Origin: an uncultured Roseburia sp.
Lineage (GTDB): Bacteria; Bacillota; Clostridia; Lachnospirales; Lachnospiraceae
Assembly (NCBI GenBank): GCA_947070915.1
Contig: CAMTDY010000070.1
Location: 1-13,024, forward strand
Reading direction: 5' to 3'
Length of the DNA stretch: 13,024 nt
The stretch's first letter is position 1. Each line of letters opens with the position of its first letter. A program made the position numbers and the translations under genes. Positions 7,770-13,024 of this stretch are shown here, one piece after another. The notes beneath the pieces were generated by a model that was not told the origin of the DNA, did no database searches, and worked only from the letters and a program-made list of their open reading frames with translations.

Positions 7770-7797
7770 ATAAAAAAATAAAGAAATGAGGGACGTA

Positions 7798-8676
7798 ATG
7801 AAGGGGATTATTTTAGCAGGAGGATCAGGAACAAGACTGTATCCCTTGACCAAAGTGACATCCAAACAGCTGCTGCCGGTGTACGATAAACCTATGATCT
7901 ATTATCCGCTCTCTACCTTGATGCTGGCGGGTATCAGGGATATTCTGATCATATCCACACCGACGGACCTGCCGAATTTTGAGCGCCTTCTTGGAGATGG
8001 TTCCCGTCTGGGAATGCATCTGGAATACAAAGTACAGCCTAGTCCGGATGGACTGGCGCAGGCATTTTTGATCGGTGAAGAGTTTATCGACGGGGATTCC
8101 TGTGCAATGGTGTTAGGAGATAATATTTTTTATGGAAGCGGGCTTGGGAAGCATCTGCGGAATGCGGCGGCGAGGCAGGAAGGAGCCACGGTTTTCGGGT
8201 ATTATGTAGATGATCCGGAGCGTTTTGGTATTGTGGAGTTTGATAAAAATGGAAAGGCGATATCCATAGAGGAAAAGCCTAGAGTTCCAAAATCAAATTA
8301 TTGCATTACAGGTCTGTATTTTTATGATAACCGGGTCGTGGAGCTGGCAAAGAAAGTAAGACCATCGGCGCGGGGGGAACTGGAGATCACAGATTTGAAT
8401 CGCATGTATTTGGAAGAAGAAAAGTTAAATGTGGTTACCTTGGGACGAGGTTTTGCCTGGCTGGATACCGGCACAATGGATGCTCTGGCAGATGCCAGTG
8501 ATTTCGTTCGTGTTATTGAAAAAAGGCAGGGTATTATGCTGTCTGCCATAGAAGAAATTTCTTACAAAAATGGGTGGATCGACAGGGATAGGCTGATTGA
8601 GGAAGCAAATTCCTATGGGAATTCCAGTTACGGGAAACATCTGATGCAGGTGGCAAATGGAAAGATCCTGCACTGA
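7798..8676 (+). CDS. rmlA: Glucose-1-phosphate thymidylyltransferase (RmlA/RfbA)
   Basis: The enzyme joins glucose-1-phosphate and dTTP to give dTDP-glucose and pyrophosphate, the first step to dTDP-rhamnose and related sugars; it is cytoplasmic. At 292 aa the protein has the normal length for the family. Visible hallmarks are the nucleotide-binding loop GGSGTRLYPLT (8-18), DKPMIYYPLS (30-39), LGDN with Asp108, EKP with Lys160, ELEITDLN (194-201) and WLDTGT with Asp223. I chose ATG 7798 because homologues begin MKGIILAGG and a GAGGG site lies 5-9 nt upstream; an in-frame ATG at 7786 would add four residues. The partner genes rmlB, rmlC and rmlD are not in the window, so the final sugar cannot be stated. 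It lies beside surface-polysaccharide genes, which fits a supply role. Confidence 0.95.
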   Translation: MKGIILAGGSGTRLYPLTKVTSKQLLPVYDKPMIYYPLSTLMLAGIRDILIISTPTDLPNFERLLGDGSRLGMHLEYKVQPSPDGLAQAFLIGEEFIDGDSCAMVLGDNIFYGSGLGKHLRNAAARQEGATVFGYYVDDPERFGIVEFDKNGKAISIEEKPRVPKSNYCITGLYFYDNRVVELAKKVRPSARGELEITDLNRMYLEEEKLNVVTLGRGFAWLDTGTMDALADASDFVRVIEKRQGIMLSAIEEISYKNGWIDRDRLIEEANSYGNSSYGKHLMQVANGKILH

Positions 8677-8722
8677 CCGTTTTGTTCAGAAATATTTACC
8701 AGAGCTAATTTACCTGTATATT

Positions 8723-8751
8723 GTATAATCACCTGAATTCAGGCAAGAATA
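8723..8751 (+). promoter_or_regulatory. Candidate sigma-F (forespore) promoter for the SpoIIQ-like gene
   Basis: GTATA (8723-8727) and GGCAAGAATA (8742-8751) match the sigma-F consensus elements (GYATA and GGnnAnAnTR) at every fixed position. The spacer is 14 bp, one short of the usual 15 or so. Transcription would start near 8757, leaving a short leader before the GAGGTGAT site (8769-8776). The same area holds TATAAT (8724-8729), which could instead be a sigma-A -10 box, but no good -35 box is seen at the right distance. Confidence 0.45.
8732..8743. repeat. 12-bp palindrome with an imperfect downstream copy
   Basis: CCTGAATTCAGG is a perfect palindrome. CTTGAATTGAGG at 8761-8772 matches it at 10 of 12 positions, 29 bp downstream, and overlaps the ribosome binding site of the next gene. 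The pair could be an operator, or it could be coincidence in a short AT-rich region. Confidence 0.4.
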
Positions 8752-8781
8752 TAGATAAAACTTGAATTGAGGTGATATAAC

Positions 8782-9495
8782 ATGTTTTATAAAGAAAAGG
8801 GGTTCTATATATCGCTGATCTGCGGAATCGTATGTCTGGTGGCATTTGGCGCAATCTGTATGAATGTTTTTTCAGATAGTGGCAAAGATCAGGGTAATAT
8901 ACCAGTGGCTCAGGAAACTCCCATGCCAACGGCACCAGCAGAGGCGGCGGTAACCCAGGAACCACAGACGGAGGAGGCCACAACGGATCATGTAAAATCC
9001 GAAGTAAAAAAGAAAACGCCGGCGCCAACTCCTAAAGCAAAGACAACGATGAAAAAAGTGTCTGCGGAAGACAGGCTTCATTTCGACCAGGAAACGGGAC
9101 TTTTATGGCCGGTAGAGGGTGATATCCTGATTGAGTACAGTGCCGATAAAGTCGTATTTTTTCCAACCCTGTCACAGTTTAAGACCAATCCGGCGCTGAT
9201 CATTGGCAGTAAAGTGGGGGAAGATGTAAAGGCAAGTGCAGCCGGGATCGTAAAACGTATAGAGAAAAATGATGAGACGGGAACGACAGTGACCATGGCG
9301 ATTGGTGATGATTTTAAAGTGGTCTATGGTCAGCTGAAAGATGTAACGGTATCCAAAGGAGACGAAGTGAGTGAGGGGCAGGTGATCGGTAAGATTGCCA
9401 AGCCTACAAAATATTATTCTGTGGAGGGTGCAAACTTGTATTATCAGGTGATGCAGAAAGGGGAGACGATAAATCCTCTGGTGTTGCTGAGATAA
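8782..9495 (+). CDS. spoIIQ: Membrane-anchored degenerate M23/LytM-domain protein, probably SpoIIQ-like
   Basis: The 237-aa protein starts at ATG 8782 with GAGGTGAT (8769-8776) close upstream. One membrane helix (about 8-30) is followed by a Pro/Thr/Glu/Lys-rich spacer (about 40-92) and a LytM fold at about 107-236 (LLWPVEGD, AAGIVKRIE, KGDEVSEGQVIGKI, then NLYYQV). SpoIIQ proteins have this plan; in forespores they partner SpoIIIAH to bridge the two membranes during engulfment. The zinc-binding positions of active M23 peptidases are all changed: the H-x-x-x-D segment reads NPALI (136-140), the Y-x-H position is Gln184, and H-L-H-F-E reads NLYYQ (218-222). It cannot be a working zinc peptidase and is more likely a structural protein. 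SpoIIQ identity rests on architecture and the possible sigma-F promoter; spoIID, often adjacent, is not present. The alternative is an envelope LytM-type adaptor for division or wall control. Confidence 0.75.
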   Translation: MFYKEKGFYISLICGIVCLVAFGAICMNVFSDSGKDQGNIPVAQETPMPTAPAEAAVTQEPQTEEATTDHVKSEVKKKTPAPTPKAKTTMKKVSAEDRLHFDQETGLLWPVEGDILIEYSADKVVFFPTLSQFKTNPALIIGSKVGEDVKASAAGIVKRIEKNDETGTTVTMAIGDDFKVVYGQLKDVTVSKGDEVSEGQVIGKIAKPTKYYSVEGANLYYQVMQKGETINPLVLLR

Positions 9496-9537
9496 CAAAA
9501 TTAGTAAAAAAGAATGTCCGTGTGGATGTTTTTATTG

Positions 9538-9569
9538 AAAAGGAGCGGTTCTCAACCGCCCCTTTTTTT
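9538..9569. terminator. Shared terminator between convergent genes
   Basis: Positions 9538-9550 and 9554-9566 form a stem with one A-C mismatch (9544/9560) and a 3-nt loop. Seven T (9563-9569) follow on the plus strand. Read on the minus strand the base also ends in four T, so it may act weakly in both directions. The stop codon of the minus-strand transferase (9552-9554) starts inside the loop, and its last six sense codons lie within the stem and T tract. Confidence 0.85.
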
Positions 9570-10973
9570 GTTCGAGATATCCTGGAGAACCTGGTGCACA
9601 TCCGAATCATCTGTTTCTTTTAATGCAGTGGTCTGCCCATCGGTAATACCTTCTGTAGATTCCCGCTTAAATATGATCTTCATCGTCATGAGAATAAGTT
9701 TTATATCGAGCCACAGGGAATAGTGTTCGATATAAAAGAGATCCAATTTCAGTTTGTCGTAGGGAACGGTGTTATATTTTCCATAAATCTGGGCAAAACC
9801 CGTAAGACCTGCTTTTACCCGCATACGGAACTCAAATTCTGGCATATCTTTCCGGTAATCTTCAATAATTTCCGGCCGTTCAGGCCTCGGGCCCACAAAG
9901 GACATATTTCCCCTTAAAATATTGAAGAGCTGGGGCAGCTCATCAATCCTGGCAGAACGGATAAATTTTCCCACGGGAGTGATACGGGCGTCATGGGAGG
10001 AGGCTAATTTGGCAACCCCGTCCTTTTCTGCGTCTTCTACCATGGAACGGAATTTGATTATGGAAAAGATCCGTCCGTCCTGTGTGCAGCGGGTCTGCCG
10101 GTAAAGTATGCTTCCTCCGTCGTAAAGCTTAATTACAGCGGCGGTAATAAGCATAATTGGTGAAGTGAGCAGGATCATGGGAATCGAGAGAAAGATATCC
10201 AGTGCCCGCTTCATAAACCGCTGGTCAAAACTGAGAGAATATCCTTTGGCGAGAAGAAAGGGGGTGTCGAAGATATGAATCCGGTCGCTTCCCATCATGA
10301 TGATATCCGATATCTTGGGAATGACATAGGCCCGGATTCCGTTACCATAACAAAATTTAAGCACATCATTTCTCTGATGGGAAGGAATATCTCCGATGAT
10401 CACAGCTTCAAAATCTTTCACCTTTCTGGCGATTGCTTCTATGCCCTCATTTACATTAATTGCATCGTGGATGGCATATTTGTCCCTGCGCTCTTCCACC
10501 TTATACACAAGATCCGTGGCAGGACGTTCCCCGTAAATAAGAAGGATCTTCCAGGATTTAAAAATACGTCCATAGATCCGCCCTGCCAGGAAAGTCCAAA
10601 GGGTTGTGATCACAAAGTCTCCCATGGTCATAAAGAGCATTGGCAATAAGTTGACAAAACGGAATGCCAGCAGGGAAATGATGACATACGTAATCAAATT
10701 TGAAATAAATATGGAGAGGTACTGGGATAAAATAACCTCAATGCGACGCAGCTGTCCTATCTTCATGGCTCCGTACATACGGGTAAAAAAAATGAGGAAC
10801 ACGGCATAGAGGATGATGACGACATAATTTCCTCTCCGGTAAAATTGAAAAGTGTACATGGTTTCGGCAAAATAGTGATACCAGAAATAAGAAAACAGTA
10901 TCGTCATCATAATGATATTGAGCAGGGATAAGAAGAACAGTATTGTCTTTTTATATGGATCAAAGTTTCTCAT
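9552..10973 (-). CDS. Polyprenyl-phosphate sugar-1-phosphate transferase (exopolysaccharide initiating enzyme)
   Basis: This is a member of the bacterial sugar transferase family (WcaJ/WbaP/CpsE type), which moves a sugar-1-phosphate from a UDP-sugar to undecaprenyl phosphate at the inner face of the membrane to begin a capsule or exopolysaccharide repeat. The 473-aa length is typical of the long subfamily. Hydrophobic segments lie near 11-31, 50-66, 83-103 and 108-135. A soluble alpha/beta domain spans about 141-235, and the family's membrane-associated helix lies near 258-282. The catalytic part shows KRALDI (255-260), IKFRSM (306-311), D344-E345 in DELPQLFNILRG, FVGPRPE (359-365) and KAGLTGFAQI (387-396). 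The start codon at 10973 has AGAGGT (10984-10979) upstream. The gene follows the ligase/polymerase gene by 30 bp in what looks like an operon. The sugar transferred cannot be told from sequence. The C-terminal tail (about 440-473) is polar and extends beyond the conserved core. Confidence 0.93.
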   Translation of the reverse strand: MRNFDPYKKTILFFLSLLNIIMMTILFSYFWYHYFAETMYTFQFYRRGNYVVIILYAVFLIFFTRMYGAMKIGQLRRIEVILSQYLSIFISNLITYVIISLLAFRFVNLLPMLFMTMGDFVITTLWTFLAGRIYGRIFKSWKILLIYGERPATDLVYKVEERRDKYAIHDAINVNEGIEAIARKVKDFEAVIIGDIPSHQRNDVLKFCYGNGIRAYVIPKISDIIMMGSDRIHIFDTPFLLAKGYSLSFDQRFMKRALDIFLSIPMILLTSPIMLITAAVIKLYDGGSILYRQTRCTQDGRIFSIIKFRSMVEDAEKDGVAKLASSHDARITPVGKFIRSARIDELPQLFNILRGNMSFVGPRPERPEIIEDYRKDMPEFEFRMRVKAGLTGFAQIYGKYNTVPYDKLKLDLFYIEHYSLWLDIKLILMTMKIIFKRESTEGITDGQTTALKETDDSDVHQVLQDISNKKRGG

Positions 10974-11003
10974 GGTACACCTCTGTTTTCATGTCAGTAT
11001 TTG

Positions 11004-12911
11004 TTATTGTCGGTCTTCTGACCGGATGATGCGGTTTACCGCATATCCGGCGCCCAGTAAAGTCCAATAGATCACCTGTGTACCGATGATCGTATCATTC
11101 GTAATACCCGATACAGCAAAAGAGAAGATTCCCACCAGGAGTCCAAGTCCTATAATGTCAATGTTACGGTATTGCTTCCTGCGCCAGAAGATACGGATAC
11201 CGCTTATCATATAGAGAACCCAGAGTCCTCCGTAAGCCAGTGCGGACAGTCCACCAGTCTGTATATAGATCTGGAGAAAGGTGTTGTGGGGTTTGTCTAC
11301 AAGCGTAGTGGTATCACCTACTCTTTTCGAGCCCACAAAATCATCGTTTGGAAAAGCGATGATAAAGGCGTTAGGACCGATTCCCGTAAACCAGTAATCC
11401 TTCATCAGAGGAATGGTCCGGGACCAGATAAATCCACGGCGGTTTGCGATATTCTGATGGTTTTTAAAACCAAAACTTTCCACCTTATGAAGGCGGGTAA
11501 ATTTACCAAAGGGGGTATAATATTTCCATTTGCCATCTTTAAATACAAAAGTCCAGGAGATACTGTTAGGAGCATCGTTAATCTTAAATCCGGAATAAGT
11601 CTGGTTTTCAATAGTAAAGTTATTCACATTTAATGTAAGCATAGAAAAACGTGGATCAGGAAATGTATAAATTCTCTGTTCTCCGGTCTGCTGAATACTC
11701 AGCGGTTTTTTTGAATCGTCATAGGCGGTAATGGTAAACTGTCCGTTTGCATCCACTTTTGGCACCAGAGTAAAGCGGGTATCATTCCGCAGTGTGATCT
11801 CCAGCTCATCCGCCTTAGTATTGACGATAGAAGCGACGTTTCTTGTGTCGTTTCCACCTTCAAGAAGCTTGTTGATGGTGTTTTGGACGTAGCTGCTCCG
11901 GAAGGAGAAAATGCCGGCAGTGATCAGCACAGCCACAGTGCAGAGCCCGATGATAAGTCCTTTTTTGCTTTTTTTATGGGACTGCTCTTCAGAATTTGCC
12001 TGTCCCTCTGTTTCTGGGCGTCTTCCCCAGAATATACCGGAGAAGATCAGGATCAGCGCCAGTACGGCACCAGCCAGAACGGAGATGAATCCGGCTGAGG
12101 AGGAGGATCCAATCAGTGAGATGATCAGACCGATAACGATCAAGCCACCTGCTATTTTGGCGGCAATGGCTTTGCTCTTGTCTTCAGAAGCCCGCAGAAA
12201 GATAAAAGCAGCTGATACAGGAAGAATCAGTGCTATATAGGGACCGACATAGTTAGGATTGTTGAATGAAAGGATAACATTGGATACCCCTTCTTTAAAG
12301 TCAATACCCTCTACGTTACTCTGGCTTGTGATGATATTCTGAACCCATTTCCAGCTGAGAGGATTGTGTCCCGTCGTCTGCAGAATACCCATCAGAGCAA
12401 GTATGCCGGTAGTGACCATTAGGAATTTAATGGTGAGTAATCCCCGTTTTTCAGAGTTGATGAAAAGATATGCGTACATAAAAAGTATTCCATAACCCAG
12501 AAGAACCCACATCGTCTGCCACTGTCCATATCCCCCTCCGTGAAAGGCCAGATTTGTGTACTGGCTGAACAGGGAAGAAATGATGACCATGATCAGATAT
12601 ACTGCCAATAGTATAATAACTTTCAGATCTGCATTTTCAAAAAGTTGTTTCTTTTTCTGCATTTTACTGTATTCACTAAAGCCGATGACAGCGGCGGCGA
12701 TGGCTCCCATGATGATCACCAGAACCCCCTTGGCGTATTCAAAGGAATCGATCTGGTTAAGTTCTGTGTTGTTAAACCAGGGAAATTTACTGAATTCCGT
12801 CTGGTAATCCTTGGTCAGTATGACCAGTGGGATCAGACACAGCGCGATCAGTACGGGAAGCAGCGCCTGTATATCTTTTTTTGTTGTATCTTCTTTTTGT
12901 ATTGTTTTCAT
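11004..12911 (-). CDS. O-antigen ligase / Wzy-family polysaccharide membrane protein with a large extracytoplasmic insert
   Basis: This is a polytopic membrane protein of the Wzy_C (O-antigen ligase/polymerase) family, which polymerises lipid-linked repeats or transfers polysaccharide to an acceptor outside the membrane. I start it at ATG 12911, which has an AAAGGGG site about 10 nt upstream; an in-frame ATG at 12953 would add 14 polar residues but lacks a ribosome binding site. The result is 635 aa. Hydrophobic helices lie near 15-33, 62-79, 97-114, 134-152, 160-179, 221-240, 253-270, 272-294, 318-335, 550-570, 586-602 and 612-630. Family signs are SSSSAG (269-274), NRRGFIWSR (490-498), GIGPNAF (510-516) and KPHNTFLQIYIQTG (540-553, His542). 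Between helix 318-335 and the NRRGF motif lies a region of about 150 aa rich in beta-forming residues (about 341-489), longer than the loop of many family members. Any upstream gene is cut off by the contig end. Ligase or polymerase role cannot be decided from sequence. Confidence 0.88.
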   Translation of the reverse strand: MKTIQKEDTTKKDIQALLPVLIALCLIPLVILTKDYQTEFSKFPWFNNTELNQIDSFEYAKGVLVIIMGAIAAAVIGFSEYSKMQKKKQLFENADLKVIILLAVYLIMVIISSLFSQYTNLAFHGGGYGQWQTMWVLLGYGILFMYAYLFINSEKRGLLTIKFLMVTTGILALMGILQTTGHNPLSWKWVQNIITSQSNVEGIDFKEGVSNVILSFNNPNYVGPYIALILPVSAAFIFLRASEDKSKAIAAKIAGGLIVIGLIISLIGSSSSAGFISVLAGAVLALILIFSGIFWGRRPETEGQANSEEQSHKKSKKGLIIGLCTVAVLITAGIFSFRSSYVQNTINKLLEGGNDTRNVASIVNTKADELEITLRNDTRFTLVPKVDANGQFTITAYDDSKKPLSIQQTGEQRIYTFPDPRFSMLTLNVNNFTIENQTYSGFKINDAPNSISWTFVFKDGKWKYYTPFGKFTRLHKVESFGFKNHQNIANRRGFIWSRTIPLMKDYWFTGIGPNAFIIAFPNDDFVGSKRVGDTTTLVDKPHNTFLQIYIQTGGLSALAYGGLWVLYMISGIRIFWRRKQYRNIDIIGLGLLVGIFSFAVSGITNDTIIGTQVIYWTLLGAGYAVNRIIRSEDRQ

Positions 12912-12978
12912 ACCTGATTTGCCCCTTTTTGATTTTGTGTACAAAGATATCATACTATATTTGTCACTGTTTATCTAC

Positions 12979-13024
12979 CTGTCTCTTATACACATCTCCG
13001 AGCCCACGAGACGGAGCTACATCT
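12979..13024. other. Illumina Nextera adapter read-through (not genomic)
   Basis: The 19-bp Tn5 mosaic-end complement CTGTCTCTTATACACATCT (12979-12997) is followed by CCGAGCCCACGAGAC (12998-13012), an 8-base index GGAGCTAC (13013-13020) and ATCT, the first bases of the P7 flow-cell sequence. This is the exact order of a Nextera i7 library end. Genomic sequence therefore stops at 12978. The 67 bases from 12912 to 12978 are the upstream region of the ligase gene and show no convincing complete promoter. Confidence 0.98.

Noticed and set aside
7600..7797. Frameshift or premature stop as the cause of the short GH10 C-terminus
   Set aside because: No frame downstream of 7691 encodes a W-G-x-x-D strand, the following DNA is a hairpin and rmlA leader, and the missing segment is found intact at 5838-6005, so permutation explains it better.
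11172..11633. 153-codon plus-strand open frame inside the ligase gene
   Set aside because: It is antisense to the conserved Wzy_C catalytic region and has no ribosome binding site or recognisable product.
12912..12953. Longer ligase protein from the ATG ending at 12953
   Set aside because: No ribosome binding site precedes it; ATG at 12911 has AAAGGGG upstream and gives a usual N-terminus.
12979..12997. Natural Tn5/IS50 transposon end
   Set aside because: The mosaic end is followed by synthetic adapter, index and P7 sequence, not by IS50 sequence.
1..13024. tRNA, rRNA or known riboswitch
   Set aside because: I saw no cloverleaf, ribosomal RNA signature or recognisable riboswitch core; a covariance-model search (Infernal/Rfam) would settle it.

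Overview
The window looks like a contig from a Gram-positive, spore-forming gut Clostridium relative, most likely a Lachnospiraceae member. The basis is strong AGGAGG ribosome binding sites, a TTG start, secreted proteins with bacterial Ig-like (Big_2) domains, and a probable SpoIIQ-type sporulation protein. The placement is inference from gene style; no marker gene is present.

Layout. (1) 1-7691, plus strand: a canonical promoter and three consecutive genes for exported multidomain proteins (973, 619 and 804 aa). Each begins with a signal peptide followed directly by an extremely lysine-rich Ig-like module. Carbohydrate-binding-type beta-sandwich domains follow in the first two, and a CBM22 plus a GH10 (xylanase family) catalytic domain in the third. 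(2) 7798-8676, plus: rmlA, making dTDP-glucose for dTDP-sugar (for example rhamnose) synthesis. (3) 8782-9495, plus: a membrane-anchored LytM/M23-fold protein that has lost every zinc ligand, probably a SpoIIQ-like protein, preceded by a sequence resembling a forespore sigma-F promoter. (4) 9552-12911, minus: two genes reading toward the others, an O-antigen ligase/polymerase-family membrane protein and a polyprenyl-phosphate sugar-1-phosphate transferase that would start repeat-unit synthesis. The two transcription units converge on a shared terminator at 9538-9569. (5) 12979-13024 is Illumina Nextera adapter sequence with an index, not genomic DNA, so the natural sequence ends at 12978.

Most striking observation: the GH10 domain of the 804-aa protein appears circularly permuted. 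The segment that normally closes the (beta/alpha)8 barrel (the W-G-L-x-D strand and the final helix) lies near the N-terminus. A CBM22 follows, then the rest of the barrel, which stops just before the place where the displaced segment would belong. Both catalytic glutamates remain, but several otherwise well conserved active-site residues are changed. The gene sits beside surface-polysaccharide genes, so a role in processing or binding the cell's own or a host/dietary glycan is possible; this is inference.

Working together (inference): RmlA supplies a nucleotide sugar, the minus-strand transferase starts a lipid-linked repeat unit, and the ligase/polymerase extends or attaches it. The three cationic exported proteins could associate electrostatically with anionic wall polymers or with that polysaccharide, since none shows an LPXTG, SLH or C-terminal membrane anchor.
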